This document shows positions 52,696 through 62,519 of a DNA stretch of 64,000 bases, piece after piece. Location: NCBI RefSeq assembly GCF_001613125.1, contig NZ_BDBT01000032.1, forward strand, positions 1 through 64,000. The letters run 5' to 3'. This DNA comes from Nocardia shimofusensis NBRC 100134. GTDB lineage: Bacteria; Actinomycetota; Actinomycetes; Mycobacteriales; Mycobacteriaceae. The notes under the pieces were generated by a model that saw only the letters and a list, made by a program, of their open reading frames with translations, did no database searches and was not told the DNA's origin. The position numbers and the translations under genes are program-made. How positions within the stretch are numbered: the stretch's first letter is position 1; each line of letters begins with the position of its first letter.

Positions 52696-53724
52696 TCACT
52701 TACTCGCGTCGGCCAGGATGCCCAGGACGGCGTCGGAGGTGTAGAACGGCTCGAGGCGTTCGCGGATCAGGCGGGCGAGCACGCCGTCGCGCTTGGCGGC
52801 CTCGACGACGGCGGGACCGTAGCGCAGGATCTCGGCGGTGATGTCCTCGGCGGTCAGGCCGAGTTCGGGCAGCATGGCGGCGAGGGTGTGGTCGCGGTAC
52901 TTGTCGTAGAAGACCTCGACGCACTCGGCGACGAGTTCGCCGAAGTACTGCTTCTCGCGGGTGGTCACCGCGATCTCGTAGCAGAGCACGACCAGCTCGT
53001 TGAGATCCTTCTTGGTCAGGTAGTCGCGCAGGCCGCTGACCGGTTCGCCGGCGTGCAGATCCCAGAACTCCATCGCCGCCGAGTGCACGGGGGCGTCGCG
53101 CAGCATCTCGCGGATGGCGTTGTTGGTGCGCTTGAGGGCGAACAGCGCGCCCTTGCCCGCGAGGTCGCCGACGAAGGTGTTGTCGGCGGCCTTCTTCGCG
53201 CGATTGGCCGCCGACTGACCCAGCGACATCAGCGAGCCGACACCGGGGATCTTCTCGGCGCGTTCCCGGTTGGCCTGCACGAAGTCGCTGATCAACTTGT
53301 CGACGAACTTCGCGGCGACCGTGGCCACCAGCGGGGATTCGGTGAGCCGATCCAGGATGCGCTCCTGGGCCTGGTGCATGCCGAGGACCTTCTCCAGCAG
53401 CGCCTCGACCGGTTCGCGCTCGACGACCTCGCCGAGGGTGTCGGTGGTGTTCTCGGCGACGTGCTCGTACACGGCGTCGGCGAACACGCCCACCATGTCG
53501 GCCAGCACCGGGCTGCCGCCCATCAGATCCACCACGGTGGCGACGGTCTGCTTGCCGTCCTCGAGTGCGACCACCTCGCCGAATCCGATGGTCTCCGCGA
53601 CGGCGAGCACGTCGGCGACATCGCGGGCGACCACCTCGGCGAATCGCTCGCCGGTGACCTCGGCGAGCAGAAAGTCCACCTGGGCGTCGAGCAGCCGTTC
53701 GGCGATCGCACGCGGTTCGGTCAT
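52696..53724 (-). CDS. Conserved actinobacterial hypothetical protein
   Basis: 342 residues, mostly helical. Regions LDAQVDFLLAEVTGERFAEV, VVDLMGGSPVLADMVGVFAD and VDKLISDFVQANRERAEKIP; the middle (SAANRAKKAADNTFVGDLAG) suggests membrane association without a true transmembrane helix. The ATG at 53724 has AGGGG 8 nt upstream; GTG at 53733 is possible. Follows the 53769-54290 gene by 44 nt, probably same transcript. Function not recognised. Confidence 0.75.
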   Translation of the reverse strand: MTEPRAIAERLLDAQVDFLLAEVTGERFAEVVARDVADVLAVAETIGFGEVVALEDGKQTVATVVDLMGGSPVLADMVGVFADAVYEHVAENTTDTLGEVVEREPVEALLEKVLGMHQAQERILDRLTESPLVATVAAKFVDKLISDFVQANRERAEKIPGVGSLMSLGQSAANRAKKAADNTFVGDLAGKGALFALKRTNNAIREMLRDAPVHSAAMEFWDLHAGEPVSGLRDYLTKKDLNELVVLCYEIAVTTREKQYFGELVAECVEVFYDKYRDHTLAAMLPELGLTAEDITAEILRYGPAVVEAAKRDGVLARLIRERLEPFYTSDAVLGILADASK

Positions 53725-53768
53725 GACATCCACCCCTGTCGTCGGGCGCCCGCCGCGATGACGGACAT

Positions 53769-54290
53769 TCAGTCGGTGTCCTCGCCGTGCAGTGACCTGC
53801 GGATGCGGTCGAGGCGCTCACGCGCGGCCTGCTCGCGCGCGGCGAATTGCTCGTCGACGCTGCGCCCCGCCGGGGTCTGGCGATCGAGTTCGCTCATTCC
53901 CTGCGCGGTGCCGGAACGTCGATCGACCTTATCGCGAACCGAGTCGAAGGTGGGCACTCCCGAGGAGGTGTACCCGCTCGCCGTGGACACCGGGAAATCC
54001 GGCGAGCCGGCGAAGACCGGACCGCCGACCAGGTCCGATACCGACCCGGGCGGGTCGCCGACAGGACGAGTAGTGGTGCTGGTCACATCGCCGGGGCCGT
54101 CGCCGCGTGGGATGGTCTCGTGATCGGCGAGCCCTTCCTGCCCTTCCCGACCGGGGGCATCCGCCATCCCTGCGAGCGCGGCCTGCACAGCGTGGAAGGC
54201 GGGCCGTCCGGCGACGGCCGCGCGCAGGACGGCAGCCAGCTCGTCATCGGGCAGCGCGGCCAACCCCGCGAGGATCTGGTCCTTATCCAT
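53769..54290 (-). CDS. Hypothetical protein with helical ends
   Basis: 173 residues. N-terminal helix pair DQILAGLAALPDDELAAVLR, a long Pro/Gly/Ser/Thr-rich middle (TSTTTRPVGDPPGSVSDL) likely unstructured, and a charged C-terminal helix (SVDEQFAAREQAARERLDRI). Upstream partner of 52696-53724. No known family. Confidence 0.7.
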   Translation of the reverse strand: MDKDQILAGLAALPDDELAAVLRAAVAGRPAFHAVQAALAGMADAPGREGQEGLADHETIPRGDGPGDVTSTTTRPVGDPPGSVSDLVGGPVFAGSPDFPVSTASGYTSSGVPTFDSVRDKVDRRSGTAQGMSELDRQTPAGRSVDEQFAAREQAARERLDRIRRSLHGEDTD

Positions 54291-54351
54291 GTAGCCAGGC
54301 TACGCAGCCACCGGATCTGCGGCCGGTGGCTCGGGCAGTGCGAGAGGCGAT

Positions 54352-54375
54352 CCGCCGGCCGGATACGGCCGGCGG
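54352..54375 (-). terminator. Terminator of the DUF427 gene
   Basis: CCGCCGGCCG, GATA loop, CGGCCGGCGG: 10 perfect pairs, 16 nt beyond the DUF427 stop on the minus strand. Confidence 0.65.
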
Positions 54376-54391
54376 GACATCGCGCCGTGGC

Positions 54392-54682
54392 TCAATCCTC
54401 GACGACGTCGACGCCACGCCAGAACGCGACGTGATCCTTGATCTGCGCGGCACCTTCCTTCGGCTCCGGGTAGTACCAGGCCGCGTCCGGGTTCTCGCTG
54501 CCGTCCACGCGCACCGTGTAGTACGACGCGGTGCCCTTCCACGGGCACACGGTGTGGGTGTCGGTCGGTGTGAAGTACTCCGAGCGCACTGCCGCGGCCG
54601 GGAAATAGTGGTTTCCCTCGACCACCACCGTGTCGTCGCTCTCGGCGAGAACGACGCCGTTCCATTCCGCTCGAACAGTCAT
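54392..54682 (-). CDS. DUF427-family protein
   Basis: 96 residues. VRAEWNGVVLAESDDTVVVE, then NHYFPAAAVR, then THTVCPWKGTASYYTV and AWYYPEPKEGAAQIKDHVAF are the hallmarks of DUF427, a small beta-tent fold. Frequent next to redox enzymes in actinobacteria; activity unknown. Follows the SDR gene by 58 nt in the same direction. Confidence 0.93.
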   Translation of the reverse strand: MTVRAEWNGVVLAESDDTVVVEGNHYFPAAAVRSEYFTPTDTHTVCPWKGTASYYTVRVDGSENPDAAWYYPEPKEGAAQIKDHVAFWRGVDVVED

Positions 54683-54740
54683 GACAGCCTCCGCGATCGT
54701 GGACGGACCGGACCGATGTCCACGCTACTCCCGCGAACCC

Positions 54741-55496
54741 TCACCGAGCTCCGACGTAGTCCTCCCCGCCCACGTAGAAGGTGTGCCCGGCGGAAACCTC
54801 GGCGTCGACGGCCCGGACGACGGTCACGGCGAAATCCTCGACGGTGGGCAGCGGGCCCGCGGTGCGACGGGCGGCGACCGCGTCCGGATCGCGGCGCTCC
54901 AGCAGGCGGATGATGATGGTGCCGTCGATCATGTCGCCGGATACCACCGTGAATCCCACACCGTGGCGCGCGAATTCGGGAATCAGCGCGCGCAGGGCGT
55001 CCTCACCCGCGCGCTTGCTCGCCGCGATCGGCTCGTAGCCGTCCGGCAGTGGACGGCCGGTGCCGTGGAAGTGCGCCTGATGGCTGGTGACGAAGACGAT
55101 GCGGCCACCGGGCCCGAGCAGCGGCAAGGCGGCGGTCGCCAGATGGACCTGGGCATCACGATTGAGCCGCAGAGCATAGCCGGGATCGGCGTCGCGTTCG
55201 AGGCCGCCGGACGCATTGAGGACGAGCGCATCCAACCGGCCGTGGCCGCTCTCGACCTCGCCCAGCATTCTTGTCACGGCCGCACGGTCGGAGAGATCCG
55301 CGCCGATCGCCGAGGCGCTTCCGCCCGCGGCAACGATGTCGCCGACCACCATCTGCGCCCGTCCGGCCTTCTCTCGATAGTTGACGACGACGTGAAACCC
55401 CTTCGCCGCCAATGTTTTCGCCGTCTCCGCGCCGATTCCGCGCGAAGCGCCGGTCACCAAGGCGACCCGACGTACCACTGCCTCCGAACCCGCCAT
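54741..55496 (-). CDS. Short-chain dehydrogenase/reductase
   Basis: 251 residues. Nucleotide motif VALVTGASRGIGAETAKTLA near residue 11, LVLNASGG region (NNAG site) and substrate loop with TSHQAHFHGTG. The catalytic pair is YxxxK: GYEPIAASKRAGEDALRALI. NAD(P)H-dependent ketone/alcohol conversion; substrate unknown. Divergent from an HxlR regulator whose start overlaps an inverted repeat, so likely regulated by it. Confidence 0.9.
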   Translation of the reverse strand: MAGSEAVVRRVALVTGASRGIGAETAKTLAAKGFHVVVNYREKAGRAQMVVGDIVAAGGSASAIGADLSDRAAVTRMLGEVESGHGRLDALVLNASGGLERDADPGYALRLNRDAQVHLATAALPLLGPGGRIVFVTSHQAHFHGTGRPLPDGYEPIAASKRAGEDALRALIPEFARHGVGFTVVSGDMIDGTIIIRLLERRDPDAVAARRTAGPLPTVEDFAVTVVRAVDAEVSAGHTFYVGGEDYVGAR

Positions 55497-55554
55497 CGCG
55501 CCACTCCTCGTCTCGACGATGCTTCTGATTCAGAACCAAATATGGTGCTTCGAA

Positions 55555-55920
55555 ATGAGAAGCGCAAACTCCGGCGCGGCCGGCGACTCCCGCAGCGCCC
55601 CCGCACACACCCGCGTCCTGTCGGCGATCGACCTGCTCGGGCAGCGCTGGACGCTGCGCATCATCTGGGAGCTGGAGCCGGGTCCCCTCGGTTTTCTGCA
55701 GCTGCGCCGCAGCATGGGCAACTGCTCGTCCAGCATGCTGTCGAATCGTCTGCAGCAGTTGCAGGAGGCGGGCTTGGTGCAGAAAAACGGACCCAAAGGG
55801 GCCTACGAGCTCACCGTCTCTGGCATCAAGCTCAGCGACGCGCTGCAACCGCTGTGGAACTGGTCCGAGACCTGGTCCTCTGCGCCCGAGGCCGACAGCG
55901 GGATCCTCCCCCGCGAGTGA
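55555..55920 (+). CDS. HxlR-family transcriptional regulator
   Basis: 121 residues, winged helix typical of HxlR (LSAIDLLGQRWTLRIIWELE; LGFLQLRRSMGNCSSSMLSN; RLQQLQEAGLVQK). The N-terminus lacks the usual redox Cys; one Cys is present in the recognition region. ATG at 55555 follows a TATGGT -10-like hexamer by 8 nt with no ribosome site, pointing to a leaderless mRNA; ATG at 55519 gives 133 residues. Upstream imperfect repeat GCTTCT...AGAAGC may be its operator. Confidence 0.88.
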   Translation: MRSANSGAAGDSRSAPAHTRVLSAIDLLGQRWTLRIIWELEPGPLGFLQLRRSMGNCSSSMLSNRLQQLQEAGLVQKNGPKGAYELTVSGIKLSDALQPLWNWSETWSSAPEADSGILPRE

Positions 55921-56161
55921 TCCGGCGTCACCGACGCGACGGCAGAGCTCCGCAGGATGCACTGGGGGACGCGCCTGGACAGCGCTACCGGAATGCTCTC
56001 GCCGAGCGATGAGCGCACTCGACGGTCCGGGCACCTCGTTGCCGGGCGCTGGAAACCGACGCGGCGGGAACGACGCGGAACCGCTGTCCGCGATAGCCGA
56101 TGAGTTCGGCGGCAGAGCCCGGTCCTACCTGGTGACCGCAGTGAGTCGAGAGGAGCAGCCG

Positions 56162-56449
56162 ATGGTTGTCGTGGCCGGGCACATCATGGTCGATCCCGCA
56201 CGGCGGGAGGAGTATCTCGCCGGGTGCGTGACGGTGGTGGAACAGGCACGGCGGGCGCGCGGGTGCCTGGATTTCGCGATCGGCGCGGATCTGGTGGAGC
56301 CCGGGCGGATCAATGTGTTCGAGCGGTGGGCGACGCGGGAGGATGTGGAGGCGTTTCGCGGGAGCGGACCCGAGGACGGGCAGAGTGCCGCGATACTCGA
56401 GGCGTCGGTCGCGGAATTCGATATCGCCGCGGTTCGATCGCTGACCTGA
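56162..56449 (+). CDS. Antibiotic biosynthesis monooxygenase-like (ABM) protein
   Basis: 95 residues, ferredoxin-like ABM fold: VVVAGHIMVDPARREEYLAG, ARRARGCLDFAIGADLVEPG, RINVFERWATREDVEAFRGS. Cofactor-free quinone/anthrone oxygenases and heme-degrading relatives share this fold. ATG at 56162 follows GAGGAG by 5 nt; the frame to 56009 is not needed. Confidence 0.88.
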   Translation: MVVVAGHIMVDPARREEYLAGCVTVVEQARRARGCLDFAIGADLVEPGRINVFERWATREDVEAFRGSGPEDGQSAAILEASVAEFDIAAVRSLT

Positions 56450-56455
56450 AACAGA

Positions 56456-56488
56456 TCGGCCGGCAGAGTACGTGACTCCGCCGGCCGA
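56456..56488. terminator. Bidirectional terminator between ABM and pheT
   Basis: TCGGCCGGC-A-GAGT and ACTC-C-GCCGGCCGA pair over 14 bp with one mismatch around a 5-nt loop. Confidence 0.75.
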
Positions 56489-56512
56489 CCGGGCTCCGCC
56501 GGCTGGTCGTGA

Positions 56513-59017
56513 TCAGCCGCGCAGGACGGCGCCGACCGACTCACCGGCCGCGGCCACCGCAGCATCACGGGCTGCGCTGGCCTCGTCCTCGGTGAGCGTG
56601 CGGTCGGAGGCGCGGAAACGCAGGGCGTAGGTGAGGGACTTGCGGCCCTCACCGGCCTGCTCGCCTTCGTACACATCGAACAGCGCGATGTCCTCGAGCA
56701 GCTCGCCGCTACCGTCGCGCAGCGCGGCTTCCACGGTCGCGGCGGGAACGGACTTCTCGACGCTGACCGAGACATCCTGCAGTACCGCGGGGAACGCCGA
56801 GACGATCGGCGCGGGACGGGCCTCGGTCAGCGGCAGGGCGTCGAGGTCGAGTTCGACCGCGCAGGTGCGGGCGGGCAGGCCCGCGCGCTCGAGGACCGCC
56901 GGGTGCAGTTCGCCCGCGTGACCGACGACCGTGCCGTCGACCACGAGTTCGGCGCACCGGCCCGGATGCCAGGGCAGGTACGCGGTGGCGCGGCGTTCGA
57001 TCACCACACCGGCGGCGTCGGCGACGGCGTCGACCAGGGCGAAGGCGTCGGCCGCCTCGACCTGCCTGCCCGGACCCCACGGGCCGCGCGGCTCCTGGCG
57101 TCCGGTGAGCACGGCGCCGACCCGCACGGGCTGAGCGGGCAGCGAGGCCAGCAGTTCACCGATCTGCTCCGCGGTGGGACGGCGGTCCACCGGCAGCGGC
57201 TCGACGGCCTTGGTCTCGCCGGTGGCCAGGGTGACCTGGCCGATGGCGTAGAGGGTCAGGTCGCGCGCACCTCGGGAGATATTGCGCTGGGCGATCTCGA
57301 GCAGGCCGGGCAGCAGCGTGGTGGACAGCTCGGCGCGCTCCACATCGAGCGGGTTGAGCACCCGGGTGGTGGCGCGGCGCGGATCGTCGGCGTCCAGACC
57401 CCACACGTCGAAGACGCCGGCGGCCAGGAAGACCGGCGCGGGGACCTCGACGGCGCCCGCGAAGGCCAGCGCGCGGCTCACGGCGCGGCGGCGACGCTGA
57501 ACGGCGGTCAGCCCGCGACCGGCCGGGGCGGTCGGCACGATCGACGGGATCTGCTCGAGGCCCTCCAGACGCAACACCTCCTCGACCAGATCGGCGGGCT
57601 GGCCGAGGTCCGGACGCCAGCTCGGCGGGGTCACCACGAGCTGACCGTGCGCGGTCTCCTCGTCCACGGAAACCTCGACGTGGCAACCGATCTGGGCCAG
57701 ACGGCGGGCCGAGGTGCCCCGCGGGTAGGTGACGCCCGCGACGCGGTCGGCCAGATCGATGTCCATCCGGATCGGCTCGGGCTCCTGGGTGGGCACCCGC
57801 ACGTCGGAGAGCACGGATTCGACAGTGCCGCCGGTGATCTCGGCGAGCAGGGTGGCCGCACGATCCAGCGCGGCGACGTTGAGCTCGGGATCGACGATGC
57901 GTTCGTAGCGCTTGCCCGCCTCGGAGACCAGCTTGTGCCTGCGCGCGGTCCGGTAGATGAGCAGCGAGTTCCAGGTGGCCGCTTCCAGCAGCACATCGGT
58001 GGTCTCGGCGCTCACCTCGGTGCTCGCGCCACCCATCACACCGGCCAGCGAGATCACGCCGGAGTCGTCGGCGATGACCACGTCCTCGTCGTCCAGCGTG
58101 CGCTCCACATCGTCGAGGGTGCGCAACGTCTCGCCCTTGTTCGCGGTGCGCACCACCAGGCCGCCGCTCAGGCGCGCGGCGTCGAAGGCGTGCAGCGGCT
58201 GACCGAGTTCGAGCATGACGTAGTTGGTCACGTCGACGGCCGGGGAGATCGGGCGCACCCCGGACAGCAGCAGCCTGCGCTGCAGCCACCACGGGCTGAC
58301 CGCGGCAGGGTCGATGCCGGTGACCCGGCGCGCGGCGAAACGGGTGCAGCGCGAATCGGATTCGATGCGGATCGGCCAGGCCTGCGCCTCGTCGGCGGGC
58401 AGGGTACGCACGGCCGGATCGAGGTATTCCAGGTCCGAACCGCAGGCGATCTCGCGGGCCAGGCCGCGCACCGAGAAGCAGTAGCCGCGATCCGGGGTGA
58501 TGTTGAGTTCGATGACGGTGTCGTCGAGGCCGAGCAGCTCGTTGGCGTCGGTGCCCGGCTCGGCGGTGCCCGGTTCCAGCACCAGGATGCCGGAATGGTC
58601 CTTGCCGATGCCGAGTTCGGCCACCGAGCAGATCATGCCGTTGGAGGTGTGACCGTAGGTCTTGCGCGAGGTGATCCGGAATCCGCCGGGCAGCACACCG
58701 CCGGGCAGCACCACGACGACCAGATCACCCACCGCGAAGTTGGTCGCCCCGCAGATGATCTCCTGCGGTTCGACATTGCCGACGTCGACCTTGCAGAACC
58801 GGATCGGCTTCTTGAACTCGGTCAGCTCGGTGATCTCCAGGACGCGGCCGACCACCAGCGGATGCTCGAGGTCACCGGTCACCGGCGCGAGCTTGTCGAC
58901 CTCCTCGACCTCCAGCCCGACGCGGACGAACGCGGCATCCAGCTCCTCGGGCGTGACCGACCAGCCGGGGGTGGCGCGCTCGATGATCTCGGTCAGCCAG
59001 GACTGCGCTACTCGCAC
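56513..59017 (-). CDS. pheT: Phenylalanyl-tRNA synthetase beta chain
   Basis: 834 residues. N-terminal EMAP-like tRNA-binding domain (PLVVGRVLEITELTEFKKPI), B3/B4 editing domain region (ITPDRGYCFSVRGLAREIA), B5 domain and a C-terminal ferredoxin-fold anticodon-binding domain. Pairs with PheS as an alpha2-beta2 enzyme. Follows pheS by 33 nt. Ended by a bidirectional hairpin. Confidence 0.97.
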   Translation of the reverse strand: MRVAQSWLTEIIERATPGWSVTPEELDAAFVRVGLEVEEVDKLAPVTGDLEHPLVVGRVLEITELTEFKKPIRFCKVDVGNVEPQEIICGATNFAVGDLVVVVLPGGVLPGGFRITSRKTYGHTSNGMICSVAELGIGKDHSGILVLEPGTAEPGTDANELLGLDDTVIELNITPDRGYCFSVRGLAREIACGSDLEYLDPAVRTLPADEAQAWPIRIESDSRCTRFAARRVTGIDPAAVSPWWLQRRLLLSGVRPISPAVDVTNYVMLELGQPLHAFDAARLSGGLVVRTANKGETLRTLDDVERTLDDEDVVIADDSGVISLAGVMGGASTEVSAETTDVLLEAATWNSLLIYRTARRHKLVSEAGKRYERIVDPELNVAALDRAATLLAEITGGTVESVLSDVRVPTQEPEPIRMDIDLADRVAGVTYPRGTSARRLAQIGCHVEVSVDEETAHGQLVVTPPSWRPDLGQPADLVEEVLRLEGLEQIPSIVPTAPAGRGLTAVQRRRRAVSRALAFAGAVEVPAPVFLAAGVFDVWGLDADDPRRATTRVLNPLDVERAELSTTLLPGLLEIAQRNISRGARDLTLYAIGQVTLATGETKAVEPLPVDRRPTAEQIGELLASLPAQPVRVGAVLTGRQEPRGPWGPGRQVEAADAFALVDAVADAAGVVIERRATAYLPWHPGRCAELVVDGTVVGHAGELHPAVLERAGLPARTCAVELDLDALPLTEARPAPIVSAFPAVLQDVSVSVEKSVPAATVEAALRDGSGELLEDIALFDVYEGEQAGEGRKSLTYALRFRASDRTLTEDEASAARDAAVAAAGESVGAVLRG

Positions 59018-59050
59018 GTGACTTTTCGCTCTCTCGGTCGAAGGGGGAGG

Positions 59051-60142
59051 TCAGGACTGGATGCCGAAGGGCAGGGTGAACCGCACGTCGCCCTCGACGA
59101 TGTCGCGCATGTCGGGGATGCCGTTGCGGAACTGCAGGGTCCGCTCCAGACCCATGCCGAACGCGAAACCGCTGTACTCGTCGGGATCGATGCCACTGGC
59201 GACGAGCACCTTCGGGTTGACCATGCCGCAGCCGCCCCACTCGACCCAGCCCGCGCCGCCCTTCTTGTCCGGGAACCAGACGTCGACCTCGGCCGAGGGC
59301 TCGGTGAAGGGGAAGTAGTTGGGCCGCATGCGGGTGCGGGTGTCGGGACCGAACAGGGCGCGCGCGAAGGCGTCCAGCGTGCCGCGCAGATGCGCCATGG
59401 TCAGGCCCTTGTCGATGGCCAGACCCTCCACCTGGGAGAACACCGGGGTGTGGGTGGCGTCGAGCTCGTCGGTGCGGAAGGTGCGACCGGGGCAGACCAC
59501 GTAGATGGGCAGCTCGCGGTCGAGCATGGAGCGCACCTGCACCGGGGAGGTGTGGGTGCGCAGCACCTGGCGCGAACCCTCAGGGGCGATGTGGAAGGTG
59601 TCCTGCATGGTGCGGGCCGGATGGTCCGGCAGGAAGTTCAGCGCGTCGAAGTTGAAGTGCTCGGTCTCGACCTCGGGCCCCTCGGCGACCTCCCAGCCCA
59701 TCGCGACGAACACATCGGCGATCCGCTCGGAGATGACGGTGATCGGGTGGCGCGCGCCCACCGGACGACGGCGGGCGGGCAGCGTGACGTCGACGGCCTC
59801 GGCGACCAGCACGGCGGCGTCGCGTTCGGCGAGCAGCACCTCGCGGCGCGCCTCGAAGGCCTGCGAGACCCGGCCACGGGCCACATTGACCCGCTTGCCC
59901 GCGTCCTTCTTCTCCTCCTTGGGCAACGCGCCCAGCGCACGCTGGGCCAGCGCCAACGGAGCCTTGCCGCCCAGGTAGTCGGTCTTGGCGACCGCGAGGG
60001 CGTCCAGATCGGCGGCCGCGGCGAACGCCTTCTCGGCTTCGGCGGCGGCGGCCGCCAGCGCCTCTTCGCTCAGATCCACGGTCGATCCCGCGGCATTGCG
60101 CTCGTCGGCGTTGCGCTCGACTCCGGTGCTGTCGTCGGCCAC
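59051..60142 (-). CDS. pheS: Phenylalanyl-tRNA synthetase alpha chain
   Basis: 363 residues, catalytic class II subunit. Motif 2 region FRTDELDATHTPVFSQVEGL and motif 3 GFAFGMGLERTLQFRNGIPD. An N-terminal helical arm with KTDYLGGKAPLALAQRALG binds tRNA. ATG at 60142 after GAGAG. 104 nt separate it from trmH upstream. Confidence 0.97.
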   Translation of the reverse strand: MADDSTGVERNADERNAAGSTVDLSEEALAAAAAEAEKAFAAAADLDALAVAKTDYLGGKAPLALAQRALGALPKEEKKDAGKRVNVARGRVSQAFEARREVLLAERDAAVLVAEAVDVTLPARRRPVGARHPITVISERIADVFVAMGWEVAEGPEVETEHFNFDALNFLPDHPARTMQDTFHIAPEGSRQVLRTHTSPVQVRSMLDRELPIYVVCPGRTFRTDELDATHTPVFSQVEGLAIDKGLTMAHLRGTLDAFARALFGPDTRTRMRPNYFPFTEPSAEVDVWFPDKKGGAGWVEWGGCGMVNPKVLVASGIDPDEYSGFAFGMGLERTLQFRNGIPDMRDIVEGDVRFTLPFGIQS

Positions 60143-60246
60143 GATGGTTCGTCTCTCCCGTTGGGGTCGGTGCGGCCGGGCCGAGGTCCGGCCCGGATTG
60201 CTGCTGGTGGAATCCTATGGGATCGCGTTCGGGCGATTCACCCGGA

Positions 60247-61074
60247 TTACCGGCGCGCCGGATCCGCGTCGCGAGCGCGGTGGTGCACACGGGCGCTCGC
60301 GTAGAGGCAGATCGCCGCGGCCGCGGCCAGGTTGAGGCTCTCGGCGCGGCCGTGGATGGGGATGCGGACGCGGTGGTCGGCGCGGGCCGCGACAGCCGGG
60401 TCCAGACCGTGTGCCTCGTTGCCGAACAGCCAGGCCACCGGGCCGGACAGGATCTCGTCGGCCTCGTCGAGGTCGACCTCTCCGTCGGCGGCGGTGGCGA
60501 GCAGGGTGAGCCCCGCGTCCCGCACGGCGGTCAGCGTCTCGTCGATCTCGCGACCGCGCACGATCGGCACGTGGAACAGGCTGCCCGCGCTGGCGCGCAC
60601 GCATTTGCCGTTGTGCGGGTCCACGGTGGCGCCTGCCAGCACCACGCCGTCGGCGCCCACCGCGTCGGCGACACGGATCAGGGTGCCCGCGTTGCCGGGT
60701 TCGGCGATCTCCACAGGGACGGCCAGCAAGCGCGGGTCGCGGCCGAGTACGGCCTCGAGCGGCACATCGACCTGCTCGCAGACGGCGACCAGGCCGGGGG
60801 CGGTGACGGTCTCGCCGAGGTGTTCGGCGGCGCGGTCGTCGACCAGGGTGGTGCGTACGCCGGTGGCCGAGGCCGAGGCGAGGAGTTCGTGATCACGGTG
60901 GGCGGCGGCGGCCGAATAGAACAGTTCCCGCACCCGGCCGGTGGTGAGCGCGGCGGTCACGGCATTGGCGCCTTCGGCGAGGAACAGACCGGTTTTGCGC
61001 CGGTGCGCGGCCCGATGGAGCTTGACAGCCGCAACGACCCGCGGATTGCGCCAGCTCGTCAACTCATCGTCCAC
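60247..61074 (-). CDS. TrmH/SpoU-family RNA 2'-O-methyltransferase
   Basis: 275 residues. SPOUT knot: VEIAEPGNAGTLIRVADAVG is motif 1, GPVAWLFGNEAHGLDPAVAA motif 2 and IPIHGRAESLNLAAAAAICL motif 3. N-terminal substrate-binding domain starts RNPRVVAAVKLHRAAHRRKT. Methylates rRNA or tRNA ribose; same place in mycobacteria is occupied by tsnR (Rv1644). A 19-nt stretch of its 5' coding end repeats the terminator sequence upstream. Confidence 0.93.
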   Translation of the reverse strand: MDDELTSWRNPRVVAAVKLHRAAHRRKTGLFLAEGANAVTAALTTGRVRELFYSAAAAHRDHELLASASATGVRTTLVDDRAAEHLGETVTAPGLVAVCEQVDVPLEAVLGRDPRLLAVPVEIAEPGNAGTLIRVADAVGADGVVLAGATVDPHNGKCVRASAGSLFHVPIVRGREIDETLTAVRDAGLTLLATAADGEVDLDEADEILSGPVAWLFGNEAHGLDPAVAARADHRVRIPIHGRAESLNLAAAAAICLYASARVHHRARDADPARR

Positions 61075-61099
61075 GGTGCCCCACCGGTGTTCGACACGA

Positions 61100-61149
61100 C
61101 GAAACGACCCGCGGATTGCGCTCGGAAAGCGCGTCCGCGGGTCGTTTCG
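61100..61149 (-). terminator. Strong hairpin between rplT and trmH
   Basis: CGAAACGACCCGCGGA and its exact complement form 16 perfect pairs around an 18-nt loop that can itself pair (GCGCTTTCC region). It lies 29 nt beyond the rplT stop and 25 nt before trmH, so it ends or attenuates infC-rpmI-rplT. Confidence 0.85.
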
Positions 61150-61178
61150 GAGAGTATCCCGTTGTCAACAGGTTCGGC

Positions 61179-61559
61179 TCAGGCGGCCGGAGCGTTGACG
61201 TCCTGCGGGAGCGCGGCCTTCGCGACGGCCACCAGACCGGCGAACGCCTCGGCGTCGGAGACGGCCAGCTCGGCCAGGATCTTGCGGTCCACCTCGACAC
61301 CGGCGGCCTTCAGGCCCTGGATGAAGCGGTTGTAAGTGATGTCGTTCAGACGCGCCGCGGCGTTGATTCGCGCGATCCACAGCTTGCGGAAATCACCCTT
61401 GCGCGCCCGGCGGTCCCGGTAGGCGTAGGTGAGCGAGTGCAGCTGCTGTTCCTTGGCCTTGCGGTACAGCCGCGAGCGCTGGCCCCGGTACCCCTTGGAG
61501 GCCTCGAGGATGGAACGGCGCTTCTTCTGAGCGTTGACGGCCCTTTTGACGCGTGCCAC
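61179..61559 (-). CDS. rplT: 50S ribosomal protein L20
   Basis: 126 residues. MARVKRAVNAQKKRRSILE and GYRGQRSRLYRKAKEQ are fully typical, then RKLWIARINAAARLNDITYN. Binds 23S rRNA early in assembly. Third gene of infC-rpmI-rplT. Confidence 0.98.
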   Translation of the reverse strand: MARVKRAVNAQKKRRSILEASKGYRGQRSRLYRKAKEQQLHSLTYAYRDRRARKGDFRKLWIARINAAARLNDITYNRFIQGLKAAGVEVDRKILAELAVSDAEAFAGLVAVAKAALPQDVNAPAA

Positions 61560-61640
61560 TGGTCAGTCCTTGATCGAATAGGGGGCGCGGTCGCGCCCGG
61601 ATGTTGGTCGAGAGGATGGCGGGTGAGCCGATGGAGCTGG

Positions 61641-61835
61641 TTACCGGCCCAGCAGCTTCTTCACGCGACGGACATCGGCAGCCGCGACGACCTCGGTGCC
61701 GTCCAGACGACGAGTCCGGCGGGAGGACTTGTGCTCGAGCAGGTGGCGACGGTTCGCCTGCTGACGCAGCAGCTTGCCTTTACCGGACACCTTGAATCGC
61801 TTCGAGGCGCCGCTGTGGCTCTTCATCTTCGGCAT
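61641..61835 (-). CDS. rpmI: 50S ribosomal protein L35
   Basis: 64 residues; MPKMKSHSGASKRFKVSGKG is diagnostic, and LLRQQANRRHLLEHKSSRR follows. 81 nt before rplT and 57 nt after infC. Confidence 0.98.
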   Translation of the reverse strand: MPKMKSHSGASKRFKVSGKGKLLRQQANRRHLLEHKSSRRTRRLDGTEVVAAADVRRVKKLLGR

Positions 61836-61892
61836 GGATTCCTCTATCTGTCGTCCCGCGGGTCACCGGGTGACCCGCGGCATCTGAACGTA

Positions 61893-62519
<627 letters not shown>

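Noticed and set aside
56903..60304. 1133-codon plus-strand open frame across pheT/pheS
   Set aside because: Shadow of the two synthetase genes; Gly/Arg/His-rich sequence with no domain, as GC-rich antisense frames give.
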